The notes under the pieces were generated by a model, which made no database searches, was not told the DNA's origin, and saw only the letters and a program-made list of their open reading frames with translations. Source: Arthrobacter pascens (lineage in GTDB: Bacteria; Actinomycetota; Actinomycetes; Actinomycetales; Micrococcaceae). Taken from it: a stretch of 64,000 nt of DNA. The position numbers and the translations under genes are program-made. The stretch spans positions 1,116,001-1,180,000 of the forward strand of contig NZ_JAUSWY010000001.1 in the NCBI RefSeq assembly GCF_030815585.1. The letters are read 5' to 3'. Positions 55,427 to 64,000 of this stretch are shown here, piece after piece (the stretch's first letter is position 1; each line of letters opens with the position of its first letter).

Positions 55427-55836
55427 CAGGAGCCTGCAGGGGAAAGCCGGTTCAGGGCCAGTGCCCCGACGAGCAGGCCGAAATCGCGGAGCGCCACATC
55501 GTAGAATCCGCCCAGGATCAGGAGGTTGACGATGATTCCGAGCAGCCAGACGGCCACGAGAAGGGATCCGAACCGCGGACGGACCGCAACAGCGATGCCA
55601 GCGATGATCTCGACGACGCCGACGATGTACATGATGGTCTGCGCCGGCAGCGGGACCATATCCGTTGCCACGGGAGCCAAGTAGACGGTCCAGTCGGCAA
55701 GGATGTTCGTGAATTTATCGAGCCCAAAAACTATGGGCGCGACAGTAAACACGGTGCGCAGCAGGAGAAAGGCTTGGCGGCGCGGCTCCATAACCGGCGT
55801 CTGGCCGCTTGCCCTTGCTGCGGAGGTGGTTTTCAT
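55411..55836 (-). CDS. DoxX-like integral membrane protein
   Basis: About four transmembrane helices (for example FLLLRTVFTVAPIVFGLDKF and IMYIVGVVEIIAGIAVAV) with the DoxX/SURF4-like pattern. Proteins of this family have been linked to thiol or redox homeostasis in mycobacteria, but the chemistry is not known for this one. 141 residues. Strong ribosome-binding site AGAAGGAG before the ATG. Divergent from a Cys-rich winged-helix regulator and probably controlled by it. Confidence 0.85.
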   Translation of the reverse strand: MKTTSAARASGQTPVMEPRRQAFLLLRTVFTVAPIVFGLDKFTNILADWTVYLAPVATDMVPLPAQTIMYIVGVVEIIAGIAVAVRPRFGSLLVAVWLLGIIVNLLILGGFYDVALRDFGLLVGALALNRLSPAGSWRSRR

Positions 55837-55845
55837 GGCTCGCTC

Positions 55846-55914
55846 CTTCTAAAAGTAGGTATCATTATTTTAGATATCGTCGGAAGATTAAGCAATGGAT
55901 CTTGTTTTTAGAAG
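55846..55914. promoter_or_regulatory. Divergent doxX/regulator promoter region
   Basis: For doxX (reverse strand): TTGCTT (plus-strand 55890-55895) and TAAAAT (55867-55872) with exactly 17 bases between them, a good promoter. CTTCTAAAA (55846-55854) and TTTTAGAAG (55906-55914) are 9-base perfect inverted arms 51 bases apart, but both also serve as ribosome-binding purine tracts of the two divergent genes, so the symmetry may be a coincidence. An operator for the neighbouring regulator would be expected here. Confidence 0.65.
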
Positions 55915-55925
55915 AAGGGTGTTTT

Positions 55926-56588
55926 ATGCGCAGACTTCCGTGGGTGCGCCGGATTGCGGCCGTCGCCTCGCTGGGTGACGAGAAGCGCCGCCAGCTTTTC
56001 GAACTGGTGACGGCCTCAGACCAGGCAGTGGGGCGAGATGACGCCGCGCTGGCCCTGGGGCTGCCGAGGAGTACGGCATCGTTTCATCTGGACAGGCTGG
56101 TGGAGGATGGCATGCTGGCTGTTGAATTTCATAAACCGGCCGAAAAAGCGGGCCCGGGCTCGGGCCGACCTGCCAAAATGTACCGGCCTGCCGTGCACGA
56201 GGTAGGCGCCTCTGTCCCGGACCGGAATTACGATCTCGCCGGCGAATTGATGGCCACCGCCATTGAGGATTCCGTGGCCGCGGGCCGGCCGGTCCGTGAG
56301 TCTCTGCTGGCGGCGTCGTATGGGACGGGCCGGGCCATGGCGGCGGGGAGTGGCAGCCTTGAAGTCTTCCTGTCGGCGGAGGGCTATCAGCCTGAGCCTG
56401 ACGGAAAAGGCGGCTTCGTGCTGGTGAACTGCCCCTTCCATCGGCTCTCTGATGGGCACCCGGCGGTGGTCTGCGCCATGAACGGCGCTTTTCTGAGTGG
56501 GGCGGCTGCGGGCTGTGGGGAATCGGAGGAGCGGGTGGCGAAAAACAGTGCGCCCGGCCAATGCTGCGCCAGGATTACGCCGCCCTGA
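55926..56588 (+). CDS. Winged-helix regulator with SufR-like C-terminal cysteines
   Basis: N-terminal winged HTH (about 10-85, SLGDEKRRQLFELVTASDQAV, LGLPRSTASFHLDRLVEDGML). The C terminus has cysteines 169, 183, 197, 213 and 214, with spacing Cys-x13-Cys-x13-Cys-x15-CysCys, close to the Cys-x12-Cys-x13-Cys-x14-Cys of cyanobacterial SufR that holds an iron-sulfur cluster. ATG at 55926 has GAAGGG 7 bases before it; the frame opens earlier. 220 residues. Divergent from doxX and next to a cysteine desulfurase, so a metal, Fe-S or thiol sensor is plausible. Not proven. Confidence 0.8.
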   Translation: MRRLPWVRRIAAVASLGDEKRRQLFELVTASDQAVGRDDAALALGLPRSTASFHLDRLVEDGMLAVEFHKPAEKAGPGSGRPAKMYRPAVHEVGASVPDRNYDLAGELMATAIEDSVAAGRPVRESLLAASYGTGRAMAAGSGSLEVFLSAEGYQPEPDGKGGFVLVNCPFHRLSDGHPAVVCAMNGAFLSGAAAGCGESEERVAKNSAPGQCCARITPP

Positions 56589-56658
56589 CAGATGGGCTTG
56601 CCTTGACGTTCGCATCCGCGCTGGCCAGCCGTTCGAGTCGCTGCAGGGTGGACACGGC

Positions 56659-56664
56659 TAGAAT
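56659..56664 (+). promoter_or_regulatory. Probable -10 box of the cysteine desulfurase gene (leaderless)
   Basis: TAGAAT (56659-56664), 6 bases before the GTG start at 56671. No ribosome-binding site stands before the start, consistent with a leaderless transcript. A recognisable -35 at the right spacing is not obvious. Confidence 0.5.
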
Positions 56665-56670
56665 TGATGG

Positions 56671-57900
56671 GTGCCCGTTTACTTGGATCATGCAGCCACC
56701 ACGCCTCTTTCCGCCGAGGCGCTGGCCGCTCTGACCCGGGAACTTGCCCGTACCGGCAACCCGTCCTCGCTGCACGGCTCAGGCCGTAGGGCCCGCCGCT
56801 CGGTGGAGGACGCCCGGGAAACCATTGCCGCGGCAGCCGGTGCCCATCCCTCCGAAGTCATCTTCACGTCCGGGGGGACTGAATCGGACAACCTGGCCGT
56901 GAAGGGCCTGTACTGGTCCCGGTCCGGAGGAAACCCTTCCCGGCGCCGCATCCTCTGCTCCGCCGTCGAACACCATGCAGTACTGGACACCGTGGAATGG
57001 CTGGAAAGTCACGAGGGCGCCGAGGTCACCTGGCTGCCCGTGGACAGCGACGGCGTTGTGGACCTGGACGTTCTCAAATCTGAGCTGACCCGGGACCCGG
57101 AGTCCATCGCACTCGTGACAGTGATGTGGGCAAATAACGAAGTGGGCACCATCCAACCGGTGCACACCATCGTGGAGCTTGCGCACGCCGCGGGCGTGCC
57201 GGTCCATTCGGATGCGGTGCAGGCCTTCGGCTCGCTCCCCGTGGACTTCAAGGCCGCGGGCCTGGACGCCATGTCCATTTCCGGGCACAAGATCGGCGGC
57301 CCTGTGGGGGTGGGTGCACTGCTGCTGGGACGCGCGGTCAGCCTGACGCCGGTCCAGCACGGTGGCGGACAGGAGCGGGATGTGCGTTCCGGGACGCTCG
57401 ATACGGCGTCGATTGCAGCCTTCGCGGCAGCAGCACAAGCCGCCACCACCCAGCTAGCCACCGAATCCGCACGGATCTCGGCCCTGCGCGACCGCCTGAT
57501 CGACGGCGTTCGCCAGCGTGTCCCGGAGGCTGTCCTGCGTGGCGCGCCGGGGGAGGGGCGGCTTCCCGGCAACGCGCATTTCACCTTCCCTGGCTGTGAA
57601 GGTGATTCGCTGCTTTTCCTGCTGGACCTCGCGGGTGTGGAATCGTCCACAGGATCTGCCTGTACGGCCGGAGTTCCCAGGCCGTCCCACGTGCTGCTGG
57701 CCATGGGACTGGATGAGGAAACAGCCCGCGGCGCCCAGCGGTTCACCCTGGGCCATGCATCAGGCGAGGCGGACGTAGATGCCTTGCTTGCGGCCCTTCC
57801 CGGCGCGTACCTTAAGGCGCTGCAGGCAGGCATGGCAGGGCACGAATCCTCGATCCAGACCGCCGGCACCGTGGCTCGTCAGGCCTCCGGCAGGAGCTGA
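56671..57900 (+). CDS. Cysteine desulfurase (NifS/IscS family)
   Basis: PLP enzyme that removes sulfur from L-cysteine as an enzyme persulfide. N terminus [12 protein letters not shown] is typical. PLP lysine is Lys207 in [14 protein letters not shown], and the sulfur-accepting Cys is Cys331 in [16 protein letters not shown]. 409 residues. Its likely partner is mnmA, 1.4 kb downstream, as in other actinobacteria; this is the class used for tRNA thiolation. GTG start after a -10 box. It overlaps the reverse-strand FAD protein by 22 bases at its end. Confidence 0.93.
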   Translation: MPVYLDHAATTPLSAEALAALTRELARTGNPSSLHGSGRRARRSVEDARETIAAAAGAHPSEVIFTSGGTESDNLAVKGLYWSRSGGNPSRRRILCSAVEHHAVLDTVEWLESHEGAEVTWLPVDSDGVVDLDVLKSELTRDPESIALVTVMWANNEVGTIQPVHTIVELAHAAGVPVHSDAVQAFGSLPVDFKAAGLDAMSISGHKIGGPVGVGALLLGRAVSLTPVQHGGGQERDVRSGTLDTASIAAFAAAAQAATTQLATESARISALRDRLIDGVRQRVPEAVLRGAPGEGRLPGNAHFTFPGCEGDSLLFLLDLAGVESSTGSACTAGVPRPSHVLLAMGLDEETARGAQRFTLGHASGEADVDALLAALPGAYLKALQAGMAGHESSIQTAGTVARQASGRS

Positions 57901-59144
57901 TCGAGGCCCACGGAACCGTCCGCCAGCCTCTCGGGGCGGACCGGGGTGCGCGCGGAGATCAGGGCTTTGATGGTCTTCTGCGCCCCTGGCCGGGCCTTCC
58001 GCGGCCAGTTGACACTCATGCCGGCCACCACCCTTGAGTCCCGTTGCCAGAAGGCAATGAACTCTTTGCGTTCCAAGGAACCCCTGATCACCGGCACTGC
58101 CCCTTCCGCTAACGTAGGGAAGCCTGAATATTCCATGCTGACGTCAAACTGGTCCGTGTAGAAGTAGGGAATGGTGCTGTGGGTGGCGTCCTGTCCCAGC
58201 ATCGCCTTGGCGGCAACCTTTCCGCCGTTTAGAGCATTTGACCAGTGCTCGCTGCGATGGTGTTCACCGGTAAACGGGTGCAGGGCATTGGCAACATCGC
58301 CGGCAGCAAAGATGCCGGGTGCGCTGGTCCGGAGAGACGCGTCGGTCAGGATGCCGTTGTCCATCTCGAGTCCCGCACCGCGTGCGAGCTGCGCCCCCGG
58401 ATCCACCCCCACGGCGATGATCACGACGTCGGCCCGGAGCAGTTCTCCGGAATCTGTGACTACGCCCGTGACGGTTCCGGCTTCCCCGATGATTTCGCGG
58501 GCTGACGCGGGAAGGCGGAAACTTACACCGTTTGCTTCGTGGAGGGACCGGAAGAAGCGTCCCAGGTCGGGGCCGATGGCGGCGGCAAGGGGGATGTCCT
58601 CCAATCCGAGCAGGGTCACCTTGTTGCCATATGTCGCTGCGGCTGCCGCGAGTTCCATGCCGATCCAGCCCGAGCCGATCATCACAACGTTCTTTCCGCC
58701 GGCCCCAAGGCTGAGCCGCAGCCGCCTGCTGTCGTCCAGGGTGCGGAAAGTCGAAACACCGGACAGTTCGCTTCCTGCCAGCGTCAGTCTGCGTGGTGTT
58801 GCCCCGGTGGCGAGCAGCAGGGAGCCGTAGTGCAGCGACGTTCCGTCGCTCAGATCTACGCTCCGCGCATCCGGGTGGATGCCGGTGACAGAGACGCCCA
58901 GGCGGAGGTCGACGTCGTTCTCCCCGTACCAGCCTTCCGGCACCACCGGGACGGTGTCCTCGGCAGCCTTGCCCAGCAGATATTCCTTCGACAGGGGAGG
59001 CCGCAGGTAGGGAATGTGCTTCTCCATGCCGAGCAGGATCACCGGACCGGTGTGGCCTTCGGAACGGAGTGTCTGCGCCGCCGTGGCCCCGGCCAGCCCG
59101 CCCCCGGCGATCACGATTCTTCCAGCATCGTTTTCTGCAGCCAT
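57879..59144 (-). CDS. FAD-dependent ferredoxin/rubredoxin-reductase-like protein
   Basis: Two-dinucleotide-binding-domain flavoprotein. FAD motif [20 protein letters not shown] motif [15 protein letters not shown], then FAAGDVAN and a C-terminal reductase-like domain. Sequence like ferredoxin reductase of oxygenase or P450 systems, and it ends in [16 protein letters not shown] at 59144 with AGGAGGG about 9 bases upstream; 421 residues. No cognate ferredoxin or P450 gene in the window, so its electron partner is unknown. Convergent overlap with the cysteine desulfurase gene. Confidence 0.88.
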   Translation of the reverse strand: MAAENDAGRIVIAGGGLAGATAAQTLRSEGHTGPVILLGMEKHIPYLRPPLSKEYLLGKAAEDTVPVVPEGWYGENDVDLRLGVSVTGIHPDARSVDLSDGTSLHYGSLLLATGATPRRLTLAGSELSGVSTFRTLDDSRRLRLSLGAGGKNVVMIGSGWIGMELAAAAATYGNKVTLLGLEDIPLAAAIGPDLGRFFRSLHEANGVSFRLPASAREIIGEAGTVTGVVTDSGELLRADVVIIAVGVDPGAQLARGAGLEMDNGILTDASLRTSAPGIFAAGDVANALHPFTGEHHRSEHWSNALNGGKVAAKAMLGQDATHSTIPYFYTDQFDVSMEYSGFPTLAEGAVPVIRGSLERKEFIAFWQRDSRVVAGMSVNWPRKARPGAQKTIKALISARTPVRPERLADGSVGLDQLLPEA

Positions 59145-59293
59145 GGCCCTGCGTCCCTCCTCGGATTCGTAGCTCAACTATGGCCGATTGACGCAGGCAT
59201 TAGAATAGGTAAGCGTGCATTGCGTCCGGGACCTTCGCCGGGCCACGCTTCATACTTCCAAACCAAACCACCCTTGATCTACGGAAAGCCAGC

Positions 59294-60442
59294 ATGCGAG
59301 TTCTAGCAGCCATGAGCGGCGGAGTCGATTCCGCCGTTGCCGCAGCACGTGCCGTCGAGGCAGGCCACGACGTCGTCGGCGTCCACCTTGCGCTCTCCCG
59401 GATGCCCGGCACCTTGCGGACGGGCAGCCGGGGCTGCTGCACCATTGAAGACTCACGCGACGCCTGGCGGGCCTGCGACGTGCTGGGAATCCCGTACTAC
59501 GTCTGGGATTTTTCCGAGCGCTTCAAGGAAGACGTGGTTCAGGACTTCATTGACGAGTACGCTGCCGGCCGGACCCCGAACCCCTGCATGCGGTGCAACG
59601 AGCGCATCAAGTTTGCCGCGCTGCTCGAGAAGGCTATTGCCTTGGGGTTTGACGCCGTCTGCACCGGCCACTACGCCAAAGTGATCACAGATGCCGAGGG
59701 GAACCCGGAACTTCACCGCGCCGCGGACTGGGCCAAGGACCAGAGCTACGTTCTCGGTGTCCTCACCCACGAGCAGCTCCAGCACTCCATGTTCCCGCTG
59801 GCGGACACGCCTTCCAAGGCCGAGGTGCGTGCGGAAGCCGAGCGCCGTGGCCTCTCCGTGGCCAACAAGCCTGACAGCCATGACATTTGCTTCATCCCCG
59901 ACGGCGACACAGCAGGCTGGCTTGCCGAGAAGATCGACATGACCACCGGTGACATCGTGGACGAGACCGGCACCAAGGTGGGGGAGCACCCCGGGGCAAA
60001 CGCCTTCACCGTGGGACAGCGCCGCGGCCTGAAGCTGGGCACGCCGGCGGCGGACGGAAAGCCCCGTTTCGTGCTGGAGATCCGGCCCAAGGAAAACAGG
60101 GTTGTGGTAGGACCCGAGGCGCTTTTGGCCATCGACGAGATCCGGGGCATCAAGGTGTCCTGGGCGGGGCTGCCCATCGCCGAAGTGGGGACGGGATCAG
60201 AGTTTGACTGCTACGCCCAAGTCCGAGCCCACGGTGACCCCGTCCCGGCCACGGCGCGGATGGAACGTGGCACGGAGGCCGTCGACGCCGGGGATGGCGT
60301 GGCGGACCAGCTGGTTGTGACGCTGACCAATCCGCTCCGTGGGGTGGCTCCTGGCCAGACCGTGGTCCTGTACCAGGGCAGCCGCGTGCTGGGGCAGGCC
60401 ACCATCGACGCCGCCCGCTCGCTCCAGCGCGCCGAACTCTAG
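59294..60442 (+). CDS. mnmA: tRNA-uridine 2-sulfurtransferase MnmA
   Basis: ATP-dependent thiolation of U34 of tRNA-Lys, -Glu and -Gln. PP-loop SGGVDSAV (residues 8-15), catalytic Cys98 in [14 protein letters not shown], and the persulfide-carrying Cys199 in [11 protein letters not shown]. 382 residues, normal. CGGAAAG about 8 bases before ATG. The cysteine desulfurase upstream (separate reverse gene between) can supply persulfide sulfur. A hairpin and a long AT-rich spacer follow. Confidence 0.96.
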   Translation: MRVLAAMSGGVDSAVAAARAVEAGHDVVGVHLALSRMPGTLRTGSRGCCTIEDSRDAWRACDVLGIPYYVWDFSERFKEDVVQDFIDEYAAGRTPNPCMRCNERIKFAALLEKAIALGFDAVCTGHYAKVITDAEGNPELHRAADWAKDQSYVLGVLTHEQLQHSMFPLADTPSKAEVRAEAERRGLSVANKPDSHDICFIPDGDTAGWLAEKIDMTTGDIVDETGTKVGEHPGANAFTVGQRRGLKLGTPAADGKPRFVLEIRPKENRVVVGPEALLAIDEIRGIKVSWAGLPIAEVGTGSEFDCYAQVRAHGDPVPATARMERGTEAVDAGDGVADQLVVTLTNPLRGVAPGQTVVLYQGSRVLGQATIDAARSLQRAEL

Positions 60443-60509
60443 GCACCGCGGCGCAGCTCAGCGGCCGGGCTGCTTCTGTGCCGCTAGGCCGTGCCGTTAA
60501 CTCTTGGCC

Positions 60510-60528
60510 GGCGGCCTCTTTCGCCGCC
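60510..60528 (+). terminator. Small hairpin downstream of mnmA
   Basis: GGCGGC-ctctttc-GCCGCC, a 6-pair stem about 70 bases after the mnmA stop. No T-tract, so termination is only a guess. Confidence 0.4.
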
Positions 60529-60587
60529 CTGAAATGAAAAGTGAGAGTAAAGAACCAATCAGGTAAATTTTGTGTCTCAACTCACAA

Positions 60588-60603
60588 AGTGAAACGATTC
60601 ACT
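60588..60603. promoter_or_regulatory. LacI-family-like operator upstream of the peptide ABC operon
   Basis: AGTGAAACGATTCACT (60588-60603), a near-perfect palindrome with central CG (AGTGAA-acga-TTCACT). This half-site and central CG fit LacI/GalR-family operators. A TTTGTG/CACAAA inverted pair (60569-60588) lies just upstream, partly overlapping. About 110 bases before the binding-protein ATG. The regulator gene is not in the window. Confidence 0.6.
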
Positions 60604-60712
60604 GCGTACCCGTCTGATTGAATCATGGCATCAGGACAGCACGCTGCCCGCTCGAGTTAACCCACCCATAAGCGGGCGGCGAGCGCGTACTCATCGAACA
60701 GAAAGTTCACAG

Positions 60713-62350
60713 ATGACAAAGAGCACCAAAGCCTTGCGGAGCGCAATCGCGCTCACAGGCGTTTCCGCTTTCGCATTGACTGCCTGCACGGGCCCCTCAG
60801 GCGGCGGCGGTGGCAGTACAGCATCCGAGAATGCAAACAGCGTCATTGCGTATGGCACCACGGATAAGGTCACCGCACTGGATCCGGCGGGCTCGTACGA
60901 CAACGGTTCGTTCATGGTGATGAACCAGATTTACTCCTTCCTCTTAAACTCCAAGCCTGGTGGTGCCGAACCCACGCCGGACCTGGCCGAATCGGCCTCG
61001 TTCACCACGCCCACGGAATTCACTGTCAAGTTGAAGGGCGACCTTAAATGGGCCAATGGACACGTGCTGGATTCAAAGGACGTCAAGTTCTCCTTTGATC
61101 GACAGGTCAAGATCAGCGATCCCAACGGCCCCGCATCGTTGTTGACCAACATTGAATCCATTGCCACGCCGGACGCCACTACCGTGGTTTTCACGCTGGA
61201 GAAGGCCAACGACCAAACGTTCCCGCAGATTCTGACCAGCCCTGCCGCCCCGATCGTTGACGATGAAGTTTTCCCGGCAGACAAGCTCCTCAGCGACGAT
61301 GAGATTGTCAAAGCCAATGCCTTCCACGGCCAATACGTCATTGACTCCTTCAACAAGAACACGCTGGTCAGCCTGAAGGCGTGGCCCGACTACAAGGGCG
61401 TACTTGGCAAGCCAGCCAACGCTGGGGCGACCATCAAGTACTACACAGATCAGACCAACATGAAGTTGGAGGTCAAGGGCGGGCAGATCGATGTTGCCAA
61501 CCGGAGCCTGAGCGCCACGGACATCGACGACCTCAAGAAGGACTCCAACGTCAAGGTCCATGTGGGACCCGGCGGCGAGATGCGGTACATCGTCTTCAAC
61601 TTCGACACCATGCCGTTCGGCGCAAAGACTCCGGAAGCGGATCCGAAGAAGGCGCTTGCCGTCCGGCAGGCCGCAGCTGATCTCATCGACCGCCAGGCCA
61701 TTTCGGACCAGGTCTACAAGGGCACGTACTTGCCCATGTGGTCCAACGTTCCGTCCGGTTTCGCCGGCGCCAATGAGTCCTTCAAGGAAGCCTATGGGGA
61801 CGGCTCCGGCAAGCCCAGCCTGGACAAGGCAAAAAAGGTCATGGCCGACGCCGGCATCACAGGCCCCGTCAACATCAAGCTGCAGTACAACCCTGACCAC
61901 TATGGCAATTCATCAGGTGATGAATACGCGATGATCAAGGACCAGCTGGAGAAGAGCGGACTGTTCACAGTGGATCTCCAGTCAACCGAATGGGTTACTT
62001 ACAACACGGCTTCGAAGAAAGACAGCTACCCCGTCTTCCAGCTCGGCTGGTTCCCGGACTTCAGCGATGCTGACAACTACCTCACACCCTTCTTCGTGGG
62101 CGGTGGCTTCATGAATAACCACTACTCCAACGCTGAGGTCGAGACGCTGATCGCCAAACAGCTCATTACAGCTGATAAGGCAGAGCGTGAGAAGACGATA
62201 CAGGAGGTCCAGAACCTGCTTGCCAAGGACATCTCAACCCTGCCGTTGCTGCAAGGTGCACAGGTGGCCGTTTCAGGGACCAACGTGAAAGGCGTGGACT
62301 CCACACTGGATGCGTCGTTTAAGTTCCGGCTCGGGACCATTTCCAAGTAA
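60713..62350 (+). CDS. Peptide/oligosaccharide-type ABC substrate-binding lipoprotein
   Basis: Family 5 extracellular binding protein (DppA/OppA-like). Lipobox FALTA-C with Cys25, then a Gly/Ser linker. Characteristic parts are DKVTALDPAGSYDNGSFMVM near the N terminus and HPxA-like ADLIDRQAISDQVYKGTYLP. 545 residues. It begins an operon with two permeases (the second cut by the window end). Substrate not determinable by eye; a LacI-like operator upstream would hint at a sugar or derivative, but this family mostly carries peptides. Confidence 0.9.
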   Translation: MTKSTKALRSAIALTGVSAFALTACTGPSGGGGGSTASENANSVIAYGTTDKVTALDPAGSYDNGSFMVMNQIYSFLLNSKPGGAEPTPDLAESASFTTPTEFTVKLKGDLKWANGHVLDSKDVKFSFDRQVKISDPNGPASLLTNIESIATPDATTVVFTLEKANDQTFPQILTSPAAPIVDDEVFPADKLLSDDEIVKANAFHGQYVIDSFNKNTLVSLKAWPDYKGVLGKPANAGATIKYYTDQTNMKLEVKGGQIDVANRSLSATDIDDLKKDSNVKVHVGPGGEMRYIVFNFDTMPFGAKTPEADPKKALAVRQAAADLIDRQAISDQVYKGTYLPMWSNVPSGFAGANESFKEAYGDGSGKPSLDKAKKVMADAGITGPVNIKLQYNPDHYGNSSGDEYAMIKDQLEKSGLFTVDLQSTEWVTYNTASKKDSYPVFQLGWFPDFSDADNYLTPFFVGGGFMNNHYSNAEVETLIAKQLITADKAEREKTIQEVQNLLAKDISTLPLLQGAQVAVSGTNVKGVDSTLDASFKFRLGTISK

Positions 62351-62362
62351 TCACGAATACAC

Positions 62363-62407
62363 CAACGTAGGAGGTGGGGCCGATCGGCCCTGCCTCCTGC
62401 GTGTTGG
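62363..62407 (+). terminator. Intercistronic hairpin between binding-protein and permease genes
   Basis: GGGCCGATCGGCCC is a perfect palindrome (62377-62390) inside AGGAGG/CCTCCT arms (62369-62374, 62393-62398), with outer CCAAC/GTTGG. No T-tract. It probably attenuates or stabilises the message so that the binding protein is made in excess over the permeases. Start and end of the stem are approximate. Confidence 0.6.
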
Positions 62408-62445
62408 CTCCACACTTTTCGTTTCCCAGACCAAGCAGGGACAGC

Positions 62446-63528
62446 ATGGCAACATTGATTGATGCGCCGCCGCCAACGGTTGCAGCCCCCAAATCCAAAG
62501 CCGCGGGAGGTGGCCTCGGGAGGTATATCCTGATCCGCTTCCTGCTCATTTTCCCGACGATCTTCATTCTCGTCACCCTGGTTTTCTTCCTTATGCGGAT
62601 CACCGGCGATCCCATCACCGCCGCCCAGGGTGGGCGCCTGCCACAGGAACAGATAGACGCGTTGGTTCACCAGGCCGGCTACGACCGGAACCTTTTAATT
62701 CAGTACATCGAGTACCTTGGCAACATCGCCACCGGCAACTTCGGCCGGACTATTTCAGATGGCCGGCCCGTCGTTGAGATGCTTGCCAAGTTTGGAGCCG
62801 CCACCCTGGAACTGAGCATCAATGCCGTAGCGGTGGCGTTGCTCGTAGGAATTCCCCTCGGAATGTTTGCCGCGCACAAACGCGACAAGGTTCCGGACGC
62901 TTTCCTGCGCACGTTCGCCATCCTTTGCTATGCAACCCCTGTCTTCTTTGCGGGCCTGCTGCTGAAGCTGACTTTTTCTGTGGGGCTGGGCTGGTTCCCG
63001 GTTGCCGGCCGTGCTTCCACCACAACAGAATTGGCGATGGGCAGGCTGGTGGCGCCCACTGGCATCTACTGGCTGGACGCCCTGCGAAGCGGCGACCTTT
63101 CAGCCTTCGGCGACATCGTCCACCACGCAGTCCTGCCGGCCGTCGCGCTTGGCCTTCTGACCGCTGGCGTCTTCCTCCGCCTGGTCCGCACGAACGTGAT
63201 CGGCACCCTGGGCAAGGACTATGTTGAGGCAGGCAGGTCCCGTGGAGTCAGCGAATACAGGCTGGTAACAAAGCACGCCTACAAGCCGGCACTGATCCCC
63301 ATCATCACGGTGATGGGTTTGCAGATTGCACTGCTGCTCGGCGGTGCGGTGCTGACCGAAACCACCTTCGAGTGGAAGGGCCTCGGGTATCAGCTGGCGC
63401 AGTACCTCACTGCGCGTGACTTTGTGGCCGTCCAGGGCATCGTCATGCTGCTCGCCGTGATTGTGGCGGTCACCAATTTCGTGGTTGACATTGCCGCGGC
63501 CCTGATTGATCCGCGGGTGAGGTACTGA
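62446..63528 (+). CDS. Peptide-type ABC transporter permease, DppB-like
   Basis: Inner-membrane permease with about six helices, first RYILIRFLLIFPTIFILVTLVFF. EAGRSRGVSEYRLVTKHAYKPALIP is the ATPase-coupling loop. The protein begins with a Pro/Ala-rich lead (MATLIDAPPPTVAAPKSKAA); ATG at 62446 with AGGGA 5 bases upstream gives 360 residues. The stop overlaps the next ATG by one base. Works with the partial second permease. Confidence 0.93.
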   Translation: MATLIDAPPPTVAAPKSKAAGGGLGRYILIRFLLIFPTIFILVTLVFFLMRITGDPITAAQGGRLPQEQIDALVHQAGYDRNLLIQYIEYLGNIATGNFGRTISDGRPVVEMLAKFGAATLELSINAVAVALLVGIPLGMFAAHKRDKVPDAFLRTFAILCYATPVFFAGLLLKLTFSVGLGWFPVAGRASTTTELAMGRLVAPTGIYWLDALRSGDLSAFGDIVHHAVLPAVALGLLTAGVFLRLVRTNVIGTLGKDYVEAGRSRGVSEYRLVTKHAYKPALIPIITVMGLQIALLLGGAVLTETTFEWKGLGYQLAQYLTARDFVAVQGIVMLLAVIVAVTNFVVDIAAALIDPRVRY

Positions 63529-64000
63529 TGGGAGCTACATCACCAGCACCGAGAAAGAAGTCCTTGCTGGACCGGCTTCCGGTCTCTTCCCACATCCGCC
63601 AGAGCGTTGGCCTGCAACGCACCATGCTGCTCATCGGCGTCGTGCTTTGTGCCGTCTTTGTGGTGGCCGCTGCTTTTGCGCCGCTGCTGGCTCCCTACGG
63701 ATATTCCCAGATTTCCGATGCCGCCGGTTCGTTCCCGGCTCAGGCCGAACCCGGTGGCAAGCATCTGTGGGGTACAACTGTTGGCGGCTACGATGTCCTG
63801 TCCCGGGTGATCTGGGGATCGCAGACAGCAGCGGCGGTGATTGTTGCTGCCGTGCTGATGTCCATCTTCCTGGGGGTATTCCTGGGACTGGTCAGCGGCT
63901 ACTTCGGCGGCTGGCTGGACCGCATACTGGTGGTGATCGCTGACGCAATTTACGCGTTCCCGACGCTCCTCGTGGCCATCGTGATGTCGATTGCGATAAA
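63528..64000 (+). CDS. Peptide-type ABC transporter permease, DppC-like, 3' truncated
   Basis: Second permease of the operon, cut by the window end after about 157 residues with the frame still open. It starts MGATSPAPRKKSLLDRLP, then TMLLIGVVLCAVFVVAAAFAPLLAPYG (first helix), KHLWGTTVGGYDVLSRVIWG and LVSGYFGGWLDRILVVIADAIYAFPTLL, typical for DppC/OppC. ATG overlaps the previous stop. The ATPase genes are expected beyond the window. Confidence 0.92.
   Translation, partial: MGATSPAPRKKSLLDRLPVSSHIRQSVGLQRTMLLIGVVLCAVFVVAAAFAPLLAPYGYSQISDAAGSFPAQAEPGGKHLWGTTVGGYDVLSRVIWGSQTAAAVIVAAVLMSIFLGVFLGLVSGYFGGWLDRILVVIADAIYAFPTLLVAIVMSIAI

Noticed and set aside
1..64000. CRISPR arrays, transposases, integrases or prophage genes
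   Set aside because: No regular spaced repeats, no transposase or phage motifs, and all identified genes look chromosomal core or metabolic.

Overview
The window looks like a chromosomal segment of a high-GC actinobacterium of the Micrococcaceae, most like Arthrobacter or Pseudarthrobacter. This is inferred from gene content, many GTG/TTG starts, apparently leaderless genes, and two mycobacteria-like blocks: a coproporphyrin-dependent haem cluster and an AdnAB/NudC/UvrD2 cluster. I see no phage, transposon, CRISPR array or clear foreign island. The DNA is dense, single-copy core and metabolic sequence.

Layout. 1-10466: haem synthesis, hemE (3' part)-cgoX-(unknown secreted protein)-chdC-cpfC-hemC-hemD-hemB-LLM flavoprotein-hemL, mostly with overlapping start and stop codons. 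10503-13031: a hairpin, then a reverse-strand polar amino acid ABC transporter. 13340-29596: a genome-maintenance block with a DnaQ-type exonuclease, an alkyltransferase-like protein, AdnA- and AdnB-like helicase-nucleases, a phosphotransferase-fold protein, NudC, UvrD2 and a YgjP-type metalloprotein, then a DUF2342 protein and a Lon-like PDZ protease. 29733-32780: a UPF0182 membrane protein. 32987-33267: two identical initiator tRNAs. 33319-39505: a cytochrome b-type membrane protein, a TPM-domain protein in tandem with PspA, and an HtrA-like protease, all envelope or stress functions. 39672-43692: etfBA, a PIG-L deacetylase and a SigK/RskA-type pair. 43693-52930: glyA-soxBDAG-sdaA-purU. 52964-60442: trmL, a DnaJ-domain protein, a lipoprotein, DoxX with a divergent cysteine-rich regulator, cysteine desulfurase, a ferredoxin-reductase-like flavoprotein and mnmA. 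60713-64000: the start of a Dpp/Opp-type peptide ABC operon, cut by the window edge.

How the genes work together. The haem genes take glutamate-1-semialdehyde to coprohaem and haem through coproporphyrin. The sox cluster oxidises sarcosine to glycine, H2O2 and 5,10-methylene-THF; GlyA condenses glycine with the C1 unit to serine, SdaA deaminates serine to pyruvate, and PurU recycles formyl-THF. The cysteine desulfurase can feed sulfur to MnmA for tRNA 2-thiouridine. AdnAB, UvrD2 and the alkyltransferase-like protein belong to DNA repair.

The most interesting loose ends are a phosphotransferase that seems to lack its metal-binding Asp beside AdnAB, an unknown Pro/Thr-rich secreted protein inside the haem cluster, a SufR-like cysteine-rich regulator divergent from doxX and next to a cysteine desulfurase, a TPM-PspA tandem, and several perfect palindromes in promoters (chdC, cytochrome b, glyA-sox, peptide ABC). 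I did not find a convincing wholly new multi-gene system; most of the window is conserved actinobacterial core.
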